Source: Actinoplanes xinjiangensis (GTDB taxonomy: Bacteria; Actinomycetota; Actinomycetes; Mycobacteriales; Micromonosporaceae). From it: DNA of 64,000 bases. A program made the position numbers and the translations under genes. Each line of letters opens with the position of its first letter. The stretch's first letter is position 1. Where the stretch lies: assembly GCF_003148685.1 (NCBI RefSeq), contig NZ_QGGR01000027.1, positions 1 through 64,000 of the forward strand, written 5' to 3'. The notes beneath the pieces were generated by a model. The model saw nothing but the letters and a program-made list of their open reading frames with translations. It searched no databases and was not told where the DNA came from. This document shows positions 53,723-63,655 of the stretch, one piece after another.

Positions 53723-56191
53723 GTGGCGCTCGTGCGCGTGTACTGCGGTCTGGCGTCGGCTGATGAATCGGTGCGTTCGGCCTCGGCCGCGCCACTGACC
53801 ATCGCCGTGGTGGACGATGCGGGCCGGCTGCTCGGCGTCCACGAGATCAGCGACGACCCGGCCGGGTATGCCCTGCTGGGGACGCTGCTCGTGGAACGGA
53901 CGACGGGCTTCAGCGACGCGGCGGTCGCCGCCGACAGCGACGATCACGTCGTCACCTCGCTGCTCACCGCGGCCGGGCGGCCGCTGGTGGTGGTCGACGA
54001 CGACGACGCCGACGACTTCGCCGAGCGTTTCTCCGACGACGACTCCCCGGAGGAGATCTCCGCGCCCCTGGCCGCCCGGCGGGCCGTCGGCCTCGCCCGT
54101 GCCCTCCAGGCCGGCGCGATCGCCGCGGTGACCCTTCCGGCGCCACGGGAACTGGTCAGCTACAAGCCGGTCCTCGCGGCGCACGTGGCCATGCTGGTCG
54201 GGCGCAACTCGGCGGCCGTCGCGCTGCGTGAGGTGCTCCGTGAGCTGTACCCGGCCGCTCTCCGGGCCTACCCGGATCCCGCGCACCACCTGGCGCTGGC
54301 CGTTCTCGACGCGGTCCCCGAGCCCGGCCGGCTGACCGGCCGGGCCGGTGACCCGACGCAACTCCTCCGGGAGATCGCCGCCGAGCTGGCCCGTGCCGGC
54401 GCCGGCAGCGAGAGCGAGCTGATCGCCGCCGTCACCGCCCTGCACGTGGCGATCAGTGAGTCGCCGCGCCGGGGTGGCGTCAACAAGTCTCTCGCCCCGG
54501 CGGCCGCCGACGCGGTCCGCCAGGCGATCGCGGCCGTCCGCTCCTGCGACGCCGCCTGCTCCGCCCTGGTCGGCACACTGGCCGCCCGGGCCACCCCGCC
54601 GGGAGCGAGCTCCGGTGTCGGCCGGCGCAGCGCGCGCCGCGGCCCCGAGCCCACGCCGCTCCAGCCGGTGCCGAGCGATGACAACGGCTCCCGGTTCGGC
54701 CGTCGTGGCCGTCCCGAGCCGTCCTCGACCGGCAGCGGCCCGGCTGTGCCGCGCCCGATGACCGCACCGCCGGTCGCCCCGGATCCGATCGGGCCGCCGC
54801 CGATGGCCCCGGCCGCGGCGAACGGTCTGCCCACCCGTGGCGGCAGCCCGCTGAACCGGCCGGTGTCGGTTCCGCCCCCGCCGCCCGGCATGACGCCGAT
54901 CACGCCCGGCTCCCGTCCGGTCCCGGCCTCGCGCAACCCGGCCGTCCCGTCCTCGGTGCAGCCGGCCGGATCCAGCCCGGCCGACGCCGGCGAGCCGTTC
55001 CGCCCGACGCTGTCGAACGCCGAGCTCACCCGGGCCCGGTCCGAGCGGCAGCGCACGGTCATCCCGCCGCGCCCGACCACCCGGCAGCCCGCCACCAACG
55101 GCTCGGCGTCCGGCCCCACCGACTTCAGTCTCCCGATGCCCACTCAGCGACCCGTACAGGAGATCGCGGAGCCGGGTTCCCGGGCCAACTGGCCGCTGCT
55201 CAACAGCGAGAAGGACGAGACCGCACGCCCCGAGCCGGCCGCGCGCGGTGAGTTGCCGTCCCGGTCCGACCTGCCGTCCCGCGGTGAGTTGCCGTCCCGG
55301 TCCGACCTGCCGTCCCGCGGTGAGCTGCCGTCCCGGTCCGAACTGTCGCCCCGGTCCGAGCTGTCGCCCCGGTCCGACCTGCCGTCCCGCGGTGAGCTGC
55401 CGTCCCGGTCCGACCTGCCGTCCCGCGGTGAGCTGCCGTCCCGGTCCGAGCTGTCGCCCCGGTCCGAGCTGCCGTCCCGGCCGACCTCGTCGCGCCCGGC
55501 GCCGTCGGCGGCCTCGGTCAGTTCACCGACCGGTGGCCGGGTCCGCCCGCCGTGGCAGGACAACCTGGAGGCTCCGGCCCCGCTGCCGAAGGAGCCGTCG
55601 CTGCGCCTGGTCGACCAGGCCAGGAACAGCAGCGGCCGGGCCCGCCTGCCCGGACTCGACCAGCTCGGTGGCACCCCGCCGCCGCGGCGCGTCGTCGACG
55701 ACGAGCGCTCCTCCAGGATCACCGCGCTGGACCGCAGCACCGCACCGCCGGTCCCGTCCGACAGCAGCGACGGCGATCTGCTGATCTTCGCGGCGGCCCG
55801 ATCGGCGTGGTTCACCGGCACCACCGAGTCCGACGGCGACGTCGACTGGGCCAACCCGAACGACAGTGGCTGGCGTGCCGCGCAGAAGGCGGCCACCCCG
55901 GCCATCGCCGCGGAGACCTCGGCCGGTCTGCCGAAGCGGGTACCTCAGGCCAACCTGGTGCCCGGCTCCCCGCTGCGTGAGGAGCGCCCCCTCCGGATCG
56001 TCCGGGACGCCGCCTCGATCGCCGCGCACACCACCGGCTACTTCCGTGGCTGGCGGCGCGGGCAGGAGATCGGTGGCTTCGCGATGGGCGGACGGCCGGG
56101 CCGCGAGGCCGCCGGCGGCTGGGACTTCAGCCGCGACGGCCAGCCCGCCGACGAGTACCGCAACGACAACGCGGGGTATGGCAGCCGCTGA
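53723..56191 (+). CDS. Conserved actinobacterial protein with hexapeptide repeats and a sensor-kinase-like tail
   Basis: About 822 residues. The N-terminal domain (1-240; MALVRVYCGLASADESVRS, DSDDHVVTSLLTAAGR, AVALREVLRELYPAALRAYPDP) recurs in Streptomyces proteins often mislabelled transposase. The middle is Pro-rich and includes thirteen hexapeptide repeats (508-585). The C-terminus (about 690-790) has SAWFTGT, DSGWRAAQKAA, GLPKRVPQANLVPG and YFRGWRRG, a series also found at the end of the cvnA-type kinase. GTG at 53723 has GGAGGAGG upstream; a GTG at 53651 overlapping the previous gene is an alternative. Function unknown. Confidence 0.78.
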   Translation: MALVRVYCGLASADESVRSASAAPLTIAVVDDAGRLLGVHEISDDPAGYALLGTLLVERTTGFSDAAVAADSDDHVVTSLLTAAGRPLVVVDDDDADDFAERFSDDDSPEEISAPLAARRAVGLARALQAGAIAAVTLPAPRELVSYKPVLAAHVAMLVGRNSAAVALREVLRELYPAALRAYPDPAHHLALAVLDAVPEPGRLTGRAGDPTQLLREIAAELARAGAGSESELIAAVTALHVAISESPRRGGVNKSLAPAAADAVRQAIAAVRSCDAACSALVGTLAARATPPGASSGVGRRSARRGPEPTPLQPVPSDDNGSRFGRRGRPEPSSTGSGPAVPRPMTAPPVAPDPIGPPPMAPAAANGLPTRGGSPLNRPVSVPPPPPGMTPITPGSRPVPASRNPAVPSSVQPAGSSPADAGEPFRPTLSNAELTRARSERQRTVIPPRPTTRQPATNGSASGPTDFSLPMPTQRPVQEIAEPGSRANWPLLNSEKDETARPEPAARGELPSRSDLPSRGELPSRSDLPSRGELPSRSELSPRSELSPRSDLPSRGELPSRSDLPSRGELPSRSELSPRSELPSRPTSSRPAPSAASVSSPTGGRVRPPWQDNLEAPAPLPKEPSLRLVDQARNSSGRARLPGLDQLGGTPPPRRVVDDERSSRITALDRSTAPPVPSDSSDGDLLIFAAARSAWFTGTTESDGDVDWANPNDSGWRAAQKAATPAIAAETSAGLPKRVPQANLVPGSPLREERPLRIVRDAASIAAHTTGYFRGWRRGQEIGGFAMGGRPGREAAGGWDFSRDGQPADEYRNDNAGYGSR
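55244..55477 (+). repeat. Thirteen tandem 18-bp repeats in the 822-residue gene
   Basis: Units encode RGELPS, RSDLPS, RSELSP or RSELPS, thirteen in a row. Higher-order order is visible: pairs of RGELPS-RSDLPS alternate twice, then RSELSP twice, then the pattern repeats, so the array probably grew by duplication of a longer block. Confidence 0.9.
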
Positions 56192-56209
56192 CCCCGATGT
56201 GCGACGACA

Positions 56210-56239
56210 GAAGGCCGTGACCTCCGGGTCGCGGCCTTC
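56210..56239 (+). terminator. Hairpin after the 822-residue gene
   Basis: GAAGGCCG-T-GACC (56210-56222) pairs with GGTC-G-CGGCCTTC (56227-56239), 12 pairs around one mismatch, with a 4-base loop. It begins 18 bases after the stop codon. Confidence 0.7.
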
Positions 56240-56264
56240 CGCACGCCCGGCCGATGATGTCGGG

Positions 56265-56969
56265 ATGCGCGCGATCATCTTCGACTTCTTCGGGACGCTG
56301 ACCGACCCCTCCGCGGAACTGTTGCGCAAGGAGACGATCCAGGCCACGGCGGCGGTGCTCGGCGTGGAACCGGAGCGCTTCTGGTCCGCCATGGCGTCGA
56401 GCTTCCCGCAGCGGATCGTGGGCGCCTACGGCGGCACCCGGGACACCCTCCGCGCGGTCGCCCGGCAGTGTGGGACCGATCCGGACGACGAACGCCTGGA
56501 CCGGGCCGTGGCGACCCATCACGCGGGCGCTGAGCGGGTCCGTACGCCCCGTCCGGGTGTCCTTGCCATACTCGACCACCTCCGGGCGGAGGGCTACCTC
56601 CTGGGGCTCATCAGCGACTGTTCCAGTGAGCTGTACGAGGCCTGGCCGGAGACCGATTACGCGTCCCGCATCGACGCCCCGGTCTTCTCCTGGCGGGAGG
56701 GGCACCGCAAACCCGACCCCCGGCTGTACGCGACCGCCGCCGCCCGGCTGGGAGTGCCGGCCGCCGAGTGCTGGTTCGTCGGTGACGGCGGCAGCCGGGA
56801 ACACCACGGCGCCCGCCGGGCCGGTATGCGCCCGGTCCTGGTGACCAATGCGGCCTATCCGGGCGCCGGCGGCCTGCGCACCGACCCCGACTCCTACCTG
56901 CCCGATCACCGCATCGACGAGGTCGACGACCTGATCCGCCTTCTGGGATCGAGCCATGACAACAAGTGA
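56265..56969 (+). CDS. HAD superfamily hydrolase
   Basis: A 234-residue HAD hydrolase: motif I FDFFGTLTD with nucleophile Asp7 but Phe9 where phosphatases have the second Asp, motif II LISDCS, Lys in HRKPDPRLY, and motif IV VGDGGSREHHGA. The missing second Asp is seen in haloacid-dehalogenase-like members and means phosphatase activity should not be assumed. ATG at 56265 begins the motif I strand. It follows a terminator hairpin and faces the conservon tail to tail across 141 bases. Confidence 0.85.
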   Translation: MRAIIFDFFGTLTDPSAELLRKETIQATAAVLGVEPERFWSAMASSFPQRIVGAYGGTRDTLRAVARQCGTDPDDERLDRAVATHHAGAERVRTPRPGVLAILDHLRAEGYLLGLISDCSSELYEAWPETDYASRIDAPVFSWREGHRKPDPRLYATAAARLGVPAAECWFVGDGGSREHHGARRAGMRPVLVTNAAYPGAGGLRTDPDSYLPDHRIDEVDDLIRLLGSSHDNK

Positions 56970-57005
56970 TCACTCATATACGATGACAACCGGCCGGAAA
57001 GCGCG

Positions 57006-57059
57006 CGAAAGCCCCGTTCCGGCCAGCCGATGTCTCGACCGGACGAAGCGGGGCTTTCG
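57006..57059. terminator. Hairpin between HAD gene and conservon
   Basis: CGAAAGCCCCG (57006-57016) and CGGGGCTTTCG (57049-57059) are perfect inverted repeats, with inner TTCCGG/CCGGACGAA pairing. It lies between two convergent genes and can serve both. Confidence 0.75.
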
Positions 57060-57110
57060 ACCGCCGTGCTACGAGCGGAGCGCCTGCTGAGGTGCGTGCT
57101 TACTGCTTGC

Positions 57111-57719
57111 TCAGGCCGGAGCCGTCGCGCGGGTCCGACGCATCGTCAGCACATACTCGACAAGCGAGATGAGGACGTTCTTCGTCGATTCGCGGTTACG
57201 GGCGTCGCAGCTCACGACGGGCACGTCGCTCGAGACCGCCAAGGCGTCCCGCACGTCCTGCGCGTTGTGGTATTGCATGCCGTCGAAGCAGTTTATGGCC
57301 ACCAGGTATGGCAGCCGCCGGTGCTCGAAGAAGTCGATGGCGGCGAAGCAGTCGGCGAGCCGACGCGTGTCCACCATCACCACTGCACCGATGGCACCCC
57401 GGACCAGCTCGTCCCACATGAACCAGAACCGTGTCTGGCCAGGTGTTCCGAACAGGTAGAGGATCAGGTCCCGGTCGATGCTGATCCGGCCGAAGTCCAT
57501 GGCCACGGTGGTGGTCATCTTGCCCGGCACCTGCCGGTTGTCGTCGACACCCACACCGGCCGAGGTCATGATCGCCTCGGTGGTCAGTGGGGTGATCTCC
57601 GAGACTGATCCCACCAGCGTCGTCTTGCCGACGCCGAAGCCACCGGCGATGACAATCTTCGCCGATGTCACGCGTCCCGCAGCGGGACGGTGCGACATGT
57701 CAGAGCCTGCGAAGTCCAC
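57111..57719 (-). CDS. cvnD: Conservon Ras-like GTPase (CvnD-like)
   Basis: A 202-residue small GTPase: TSAKIVIAGGFGVGKTTLVG (P-loop around 26-34), switch region FGTPGQTRFWFMW where Ras has DTAGQ, and SCDARN as the base-contacting motif. In conservons this G protein works with the sensor kinase, roadblock and DUF742 proteins in a membrane complex. GTG at 57719 lies inside the DUF742 gene with GGAAAGGG 7 bases upstream, a 20-base overlap; ATG 57698 is an alternative. Ends before a terminator hairpin. Confidence 0.92.
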   Translation of the reverse strand: MDFAGSDMSHRPAAGRVTSAKIVIAGGFGVGKTTLVGSVSEITPLTTEAIMTSAGVGVDDNRQVPGKMTTTVAMDFGRISIDRDLILYLFGTPGQTRFWFMWDELVRGAIGAVVMVDTRRLADCFAAIDFFEHRRLPYLVAINCFDGMQYHNAQDVRDALAVSSDVPVVSCDARNRESTKNVLISLVEYVLTMRRTRATAPA

Positions 57720-58086
57720 TCAGCACCCTTTCCAGCAGTTCCGTGCCTACCGCGTCGGTCTCGTCGTCCAGCGAGGTGGGCTCGTACACCGCGACCAGGC
57801 CGTCAGTGGCCATGTCAGCGACGATGATTCGTGCCACACCGAGCGGCAGTTGCATGCGTGCGGCGATCTCGGCGAGCGACTGAACTCTGCCGCCGTCGCA
57901 CATCGCCGCGATGTACTGATGCTCGCTTCCACCCTGTCCGCCGCGACTGATCCCAGAACGGCCGCGCACGGTTGTCTCGACCAGCGCTTCCAGCGCTATC
58001 TCAAGCTTCGGCCGGGTCCGACCGCGGGTCATGGCGTACGGCCTGACCAGCGCGCCAGTCGGCTCATCGCGTTCAGGCATCGTCAC
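57700..58086 (-). CDS. cvnC: Conservon DUF742 protein (CvnC-like)
   Basis: About 128 residues: LVRPYAMTRGRTRPKLEIALEALVET at the N-terminus and a winged-helix-like C-terminal part with EIAARMQLPLGVARIIVADM and GLVAVYEP, matching DUF742. The GTG at 58086 has GGAGG 8 bases upstream; a TTG at 58092 is in frame but too close to that site. It overlaps cvnD. The gap to cvnB is 125 bases, longer than usual within a conservon, with nothing recognisable in it. Confidence 0.88.
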   Translation of the reverse strand: MTMPERDEPTGALVRPYAMTRGRTRPKLEIALEALVETTVRGRSGISRGGQGGSEHQYIAAMCDGGRVQSLAEIAARMQLPLGVARIIVADMATDGLVAVYEPTSLDDETDAVGTELLERVLSGLRRL

Positions 58087-58211
58087 CGTCAACCCCTCCT
58101 TCGGCCCCTCGAAGTGTATTGGTTATCAAAGCTTTTACCAGTAGCCGGCTGAGCTTACTCGGGCCGCGAAACCCCAGACAAACGCCTGGATGTCCCCGGC
58201 CCACTACCGCT

Positions 58212-58616
58212 TCAGCCCAGCACCCCGGCCGCCGAACGCGGCGCGGGAGTCAGAGCCTCGCCCACCCGGTCGACCAGGAGGGCCATCTCGTAGCCGACCT
58301 GACCGACGTCGCAGCTGCGCGCCGCGAGCACCGCGAACGAGGAACCGTCGGAGATGGACATCAGGAACAGGAAACCGTTGTCCATCTCGACGACCGTCTG
58401 GAGGACGGCGCCACCCTCAAAGCATCGTGCGGCACCCTGCGTCAGGCTTACCAGGCCGGACGCGATGGCCGCCAACTGGTCGGCGCGGTCCCGGGGGAGG
58501 TCCCGCGATGACGCCAGGAGCAGCCCATCGGCGGAGACCGCGATCGCGTGCGCGACCCCGGGAACGCGGTCGGCGAAGTTGGCCAGCAGCCAACCCAGAT
58601 CCTGCGTAGATGTCAT
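58212..58616 (-). CDS. cvnB: Conservon roadblock/LC7 protein (CvnB-like)
   Basis: A 134-residue roadblock/LC7-domain protein: [25 protein letters not shown] at the N-terminus, then [16 protein letters not shown] and a beta strand with [11 protein letters not shown]. Roadblock proteins usually act as regulators of small GTPases. The ATG overlaps the kinase stop in an ATGA, so it is translationally coupled to it. Confidence 0.93.
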   Translation of the reverse strand: MTSTQDLGWLLANFADRVPGVAHAIAVSADGLLLASSRDLPRDRADQLAAIASGLVSLTQGAARCFEGGAVLQTVVEMDNGFLFLMSISDGSSFAVLAARSCDVGQVGYEMALLVDRVGEALTPAPRSAAGVLG

Positions 58617-61600
58617 GCCTCATGCTCCTTGCCAGCCTGCGAGGGCTGCTGCCCTCCCGGAGTGTCCTCCAGGTTGGTCGATTGTTCCTTGGTGCGACCG
58701 CGCTGGACGCCACGGTGGTACGCGGAGAGTAGCCCGCGAACCCCCTCAGGCGTACGGCGCTGGACGGAGTTACCGCCCCGGTCGACACCACCGGGGACGA
58801 GTTGAGCCATCGGCGTGCGCTTCGGAAGGCCAGCCGTGGTGGTGACCTCGACCGGCGCCTCGGCAGCCGCGCGGGCCGCCTGCCAGCCGTCGTCAGCCGC
58901 GGTCCGCCATGGGTTCGCCGCGGGTGCGCCACCATTGCTGTAACCCGCCGCCGCCGCGGCCGGAGCACCAACAGTAGCCGGGTCGAGGTTGCGGGTCTCG
59001 GGCGAAACCTGCTGCGGCACACCCGAGGTACGGACCGGTTCCCCGGTCGGGATGCGCTGCGAGACGACCGATTCCTCGCCGGCACCGGAGATCCTGGGGC
59101 CGGCCACGGGGGCGTCGTTCGTCGTGATGAACCACGCCGACTCCAGCTCCCGGAAGATCGGCAGCTCCATGGTCTCGTCCGCGAACGGGACCGCACCCTC
59201 CCGGGCCGAGGCCATCTGGGCCGCGGCGGTGGCCTGCGCCTCCGCCGGGTCCGGGCTGGCCGGCAGGGCGGACACCGGCGAGACCGGTGCCGTCTGCGGG
59301 TTGACCGGCCGGGCCACCTGCGGCTGCACCTCGAAGTTCTCCGGGCGGAACCGCGGGATCTCGGCAGTCATGTCGAGCGCGGCGGCCAGGTTCTCCGGGA
59401 CGTGCGGGGTGGCGGGCTCGCGGTCCGCGGCGACCGGCGGCCAGGCCGGCGGTGCCGAGGCATACGAGTTGCGCTGGTCGAGCGGCGATCCGGAGGTCGG
59501 GGAGGCCGACACCGGTTCGATCGGGCCGGAGGAGTACGGCGAGGCCGACACCGGCGGAGCGGGCGACACCGGAGGCGCCGAGATCGGCGGAACCGGGGGC
59601 GCCGACACCGGCGGCATGAACGTGTTCCGTCCCTGGCTCTCCGGGTTGGCCGGGAGCTGACGCGGAATCGTCGTACCGAAGCCGTTGATGTCGTTGTCCG
59701 GGCGGAATTCTCCGCCGTTGCGGCGCTGGGCCAGCTCGTCGAGACCGGCGAAGCCCTGCGGGCCGGACGGCAGCGGCGGGATGACCTCGTTGCTGCGCGG
59801 CCCGTGGAACCCGTTGGCCGAGCCGTTGCCGTTGCCGTTGAAGCCACCGCCGTTGAACCCACCGAAGCCGGCCGGAGCCGCACCGGTGAGGTCGGACCAC
59901 GCCGGGACCGCGCCGTTGTAACCGTTCGACCCGTTCGAGCCGTTCGAGCCGTTGGAACCCGGGTAGCCGCTCTCCAGAGCCAGCGGCTCACCGAGGCCCG
60001 GCAGGCCGGAGCCCGGGCCGCCGTCGAACGCGCCACGTCCCGGGAGACCGTGGACCTGCGCGGAAGCCGTGGCGGCCAGGACGGAGACGGGCAGGCCCAC
60101 CTCGGCGACGGTGCCGCGCTCGCGGTCCGCGGGCCGGAGTTCGACCCGGACCGCGTGCCGGTTCGCCAGCCGGGCGACCACGACGAGGCCCATCATCCGG
60201 GAGACGGCCACGTCCACCGTCGGCGGGTTCGCGAGCCGCTCGTTGAGGTCGCGGAGCTGCTCACGGCTGATGCCGATGCCGTGGTCCTCGACCGTGAGGA
60301 TGGCGTTCTCACCGACGCGCCGGGCCTCGACCAGAACGTTGGAGTTCGGCGGGGAGAAGGCGGTCGCGTTGTCGAAGAGCTCGGCGACCAGGTGGACCAT
60401 GTCGTTCACGGCGTGTGCCGCGACCTCGATGTCCCGGTCGATCATGCCGAACTCGATGCGGGTGTAGTGCTCGACCTCGGACTGCGCGGCACGCAGCACG
60501 TCGATCAGAGCGGCCGGCTCACGCTGGACACGGGTCGAGTCGGCACCGGCGAGGACCAGGAGGTTCTCGTCGTTACGCCGCATTCGGGTGGCCAGGTGGT
60601 CGAGCTGGAAGAGCTCGGCCAGACGGTCCGGGTCCTCCTCGCCGCGCTCCAGGCGGTCCAGGTGACCGATGAGCCGGTCGACCAGGATCTGGGAACGGCG
60701 GGCGAGGTTGACGAACATCGTCGCGACGGAGGCACGGAGTGCGGCCTGCTCGGCCGCGGTCCGGACCGCCTCGAGGTGAACCGCGTTGAACGCCTCGGTC
60801 ACCTGCCCGAACTCGTCCCGGCTGCGCACCGGGAGAGGCTCGGCGATCTGGTCGGCGACCTGCGCCGGGGTGAGTGACGCGGAGAGCGCCGGGTCACGCA
60901 GCCGGCTCACCGCGTGCGGCAGGCCGAACTGGGCGACGGCGAGCGCACCCTGACGCAGCTCACGCAGCGAACGGGCCATCGACCGGGCGACCAACCACGC
61001 GAAGAGGATGGCCAGCAGGAGCATGCCGAGCAGAAGACTGGTCTCCAGGAAGACGTCCTGGTTGGTCTCGTCCCGCAGCTCGGTGGCGTCGGCCACGATC
61101 TTCTTGTCGAACTCCACCTCGACCTGCCGGAACAGGTCGTTGTAGCCGGCCAGCGCCTCCTCCCATTGGGCGGAGTTGAACGGCAGCGGGTCGGTGCCCT
61201 GCGTGGGGCGGAAGTCCAGCGGCTGGGTGTAGTTCTCCGCCGCCTGTCGCTTCTCACCGCTCACGGTCTTGCCGAAGTAGTCGACCTCTTCGCTGGTACC
61301 CACCGCGTCGAGGGTCTTCACCGCCAGCTCGTAACCGGTCACGGTCTCGAGCAGATCCCGGCGGTGGGTGTTGTCGAACTTCTGGTCGGCGACCATCTGC
61401 TGACCCAGGTAGCGCTGCTGGGCGATGTAGTCCTTCGCCCGGGCGACCGCGGCCACCACCCGGAGGTGATCGCTCAGCTCCTGGTTGTTGGCCAGCTGCG
61501 CGGAGACGTCGCGGACCTGGAGAAGGTCCTCGACGAGCCGGTTGTAGGTGTTGAGGACGTTGGACTCGTCCTCGTCGCCCTTGGCGACCCGGCTGCGGAA

Positions 61601-62053
61601 GGCCGGAAGGTCCTCGATGTTGCGGTCCAGGCGCAGAAGCACCTGGGTCACATTGTCCGGAACGTCCTCGAGAGCGCCCTTCTGCTGAAGGTACGGCTCC
61701 TTGGCGTCGTCGACCTCGGGGTGCTCGTCGTTGTACAGCTTGACGGCGGACTTGAAGGTCTCGCCGTTCTTCGGGCTGTTGGCGATCATCACGCCGTAGG
61801 TCCGCTCGGCCTGCAGGTGGTCGACCAGACCACCGGCGGCCTCGGACAGCACCGAGAGGGTGCGCGCGCGCTCCGCGTTACTGGCTTCGTCGATGTGGTC
61901 CACGAGGCCGTTGACACCGACGACGATCGTTGCCACCGTCGGCACCAGCATGATCAGGCCAAGTTTGGACCAGATCGGTAGGTCTCGGAGCCGACCCGCA
62001 GGTCGGCTGAGACGCGACATGACGCCATTCGCGCTGTTGGGGCGCTTGCTCAC
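58613..62053 (-). CDS. cvnA: Conservon sensor histidine kinase with NIT domain (CvnA-like)
   Basis: A 1146-residue sensor: membrane helix 1 (about 31-50), an extracytoplasmic nitrate/nitrite-sensing-type (NIT) domain to about 330, membrane helix 2 (about 331-353), a HAMP linker, a dimerisation region with [16 protein letters not shown] (His about 484), and an HATPase with [18 protein letters not shown] and [11 protein letters not shown] Pro/Gly/Asn-rich tail of over 400 residues ends with [14 protein letters not shown] and YHRGVQRG motifs shared with the 822-residue protein. GTG at 62053 has AGGAGG 8 bases upstream, preferred over the longer frame. First gene of the cvnABCD operon. Confidence 0.93.
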   Translation of the reverse strand: MSKRPNSANGVMSRLSRPAGRLRDLPIWSKLGLIMLVPTVATIVVGVNGLVDHIDEASNAERARTLSVLSEAAGGLVDHLQAERTYGVMIANSPKNGETFKSAVKLYNDEHPEVDDAKEPYLQQKGALEDVPDNVTQVLLRLDRNIEDLPAFRSRVAKGDEDESNVLNTYNRLVEDLLQVRDVSAQLANNQELSDHLRVVAAVARAKDYIAQQRYLGQQMVADQKFDNTHRRDLLETVTGYELAVKTLDAVGTSEEVDYFGKTVSGEKRQAAENYTQPLDFRPTQGTDPLPFNSAQWEEALAGYNDLFRQVEVEFDKKIVADATELRDETNQDVFLETSLLLGMLLLAILFAWLVARSMARSLRELRQGALAVAQFGLPHAVSRLRDPALSASLTPAQVADQIAEPLPVRSRDEFGQVTEAFNAVHLEAVRTAAEQAALRASVATMFVNLARRSQILVDRLIGHLDRLERGEEDPDRLAELFQLDHLATRMRRNDENLLVLAGADSTRVQREPAALIDVLRAAQSEVEHYTRIEFGMIDRDIEVAAHAVNDMVHLVAELFDNATAFSPPNSNVLVEARRVGENAILTVEDHGIGISREQLRDLNERLANPPTVDVAVSRMMGLVVVARLANRHAVRVELRPADRERGTVAEVGLPVSVLAATASAQVHGLPGRGAFDGGPGSGLPGLGEPLALESGYPGSNGSNGSNGSNGYNGAVPAWSDLTGAAPAGFGGFNGGGFNGNGNGSANGFHGPRSNEVIPPLPSGPQGFAGLDELAQRRNGGEFRPDNDINGFGTTIPRQLPANPESQGRNTFMPPVSAPPVPPISAPPVSPAPPVSASPYSSGPIEPVSASPTSGSPLDQRNSYASAPPAWPPVAADREPATPHVPENLAAALDMTAEIPRFRPENFEVQPQVARPVNPQTAPVSPVSALPASPDPAEAQATAAAQMASAREGAVPFADETMELPIFRELESAWFITTNDAPVAGPRISGAGEESVVSQRIPTGEPVRTSGVPQQVSPETRNLDPATVGAPAAAAAGYSNGGAPAANPWRTAADDGWQAARAAAEAPVEVTTTAGLPKRTPMAQLVPGGVDRGGNSVQRRTPEGVRGLLSAYHRGVQRGRTKEQSTNLEDTPGGQQPSQAGKEHEA

Positions 62054-62507
62054 GTCACCGTCCTCCTGATTCGGGCCCGGCATTCGGCTCGCCAGGCACC
62101 GCACACGGCCGACTCGCCGACGTCGGGCCCCCGAGATTCCATCACGACAAGTGTCAAAGAGAAAGAGCAGGCGGACACGGACCGGTTGTGTGACGCGATG
62201 TTGCAACCTCGTAGTTGGACATCGCCGGTCTGAATATCACTGCCTGTGGTGCAGCACATCTCTCAAGGTCACTCACTCGATCGGCGCAGCATTGGGGGGT
62301 GGGTGCAGGCCGATCGGGTCCCGATCGTAGTCGATCGCGATAGAAGTGACGATGACTCGGTTCCCCGCGATCGGCAAGGCGAGGTGCCAGAGTATGCCGA
62401 CTTTGCAGGCGGCAGTCTAGCCGAACGGCGGGGAGCCCAAGTCAGACGGTGGATTTCTTTTGACGTACGTTCGACCGAATCCGAATTTGACCTGATATAG
62501 CGCGATC
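62054..62507. promoter_or_regulatory. Conservon upstream region with CGATCG-rich palindromes
   Basis: 454 bases between add and cvnA. A perfect palindrome CGATCGGG-T-CCCGATCG (62311-62327) is followed by TCGATCGCGA and later CGCGATCGG; another ACTCGATCGGCG lies at about 62276-62287. Such clustering of GATCG sites in 100 bases looks like a binding-site array. The AT-richer stretch 62455-62505 is near the add stop. No gene seen. Confidence 0.5.
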
Positions 62508-63629
62508 TCAGGCGAGGAGCTTCGCGTACGCCGGCTTGATCACCTCGTTGATCAGGACCAGCCGCTCGTCATACGGGATGAACGCCGACTTCATGGCATT
62601 GATGGTCAGCCACTGGAACTCCATCCAGCCCCACCCGAACGCCTCGGCCAGCAGGGTCATCTCCTTCGACATCGACGTACCGCTCATCAGCCGGTTGTCG
62701 GTGTTGACCGTGACCCGGAACCGGAGGTCGCGCAGCAGCTTGATCGGGTGCTCGGAGATCGACGCGGCGGCGCCGGTCTGCACGTTCGACGACGGGCACA
62801 TCTCGAGCGGGATCCGCTTGTCCCGGACGTAGGCGGCGAGACGGCCCAGCACCGGCGGTGCCGAGTGGGTGCCGCCGGTGGCCGACGGGGCGCTCGGCCC
62901 GTCCGCGGTGACCGTGATGTCGTCGATCAGGCGTACCCCATGGCCCAGACGGTCCGCACCGCACCACTGGAGGGCCTGCCAGATCGACGGCAGGCCGAAG
63001 GCCTCGCCGGCGTGGATGGTGAAGTGGAAGTTCTCCCGCTGGAGGTACTCGAAGGCGTCCAGGTGCCGGGTGGGCGGGAAGCCCGCCTCGGCGCCGGCGA
63101 TGTCGAAACCGACCACGCCGCTGTCCCGGTAGCGGACCGCCAGCTCGGCGATCTCCTGCGACCGGGCCGCGTGCCGCATCGCGGTGAGCAGGGTGCCGAT
63201 CCGGATGGGCGTGCCGTTCGCCGCCGCTTCGGCGCAGCCCTCCCGGAACCCGGCGTGCACCACCTCGACCACCCGGTCGAGGGTGAGACCGCGCTCCAGG
63301 TGCTGCTCCGGGGCATACCGGATCTCGGCGTAGACGACGCCGTCGGCGGCCAGGTCGAGGGCGCACTCGCGGGCGACCCGATGCAGGCCCTCCTCGGTCT
63401 GCATCACCGCGACGGTGTGGGCGAAGGTCTCCAGGTACCGTTCCAGCGAACCGGAGTCGGCGGCGGCGACGAACCACTCGCCGAGCCGTTCCGGATCAGT
63501 GGAGGGCAGTGGATGTCCGACCTTCTCGGCCAGCTCGACGATGGTGGCCGGCCGCAGTCCACCGTCCAGGTGGTCGTGCAGCAGGACTTTCGGGGCCTTG
63601 ATGATGTCGGAATGTGCGATGCCAGCCAT
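62508..63629 (-). CDS. add: Adenosine deaminase
   Basis: A 373-residue adenosine deaminase: metal motif [13 protein letters not shown] (His18, His20), FTIHAGE (about 200-206) with the metal His and catalytic region, [10 protein letters not shown], and [10 protein letters not shown] near 305-315 with the metal/catalytic Asp. Converts (deoxy)adenosine to (deoxy)inosine in purine salvage. A Ser/Pro/Gly-rich insertion (about 245-262, [15 protein letters not shown]) is of a kind seen in actinobacterial enzymes. ATG follows TAGGCT (63636-63641) by 6 bases, a leaderless start. Divergent from the methyltransferase gene. Confidence 0.95.
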   Translation of the reverse strand: MAGIAHSDIIKAPKVLLHDHLDGGLRPATIVELAEKVGHPLPSTDPERLGEWFVAAADSGSLERYLETFAHTVAVMQTEEGLHRVARECALDLAADGVVYAEIRYAPEQHLERGLTLDRVVEVVHAGFREGCAEAAANGTPIRIGTLLTAMRHAARSQEIAELAVRYRDSGVVGFDIAGAEAGFPPTRHLDAFEYLQRENFHFTIHAGEAFGLPSIWQALQWCGADRLGHGVRLIDDITVTADGPSAPSATGGTHSAPPVLGRLAAYVRDKRIPLEMCPSSNVQTGAAASISEHPIKLLRDLRFRVTVNTDNRLMSGTSMSKEMTLLAEAFGWGWMEFQWLTINAMKSAFIPYDERLVLINEVIKPAYAKLLA

Positions 63630-63655
63630 CAGAAGAGCCTAGAGGGAAGCGCTCG

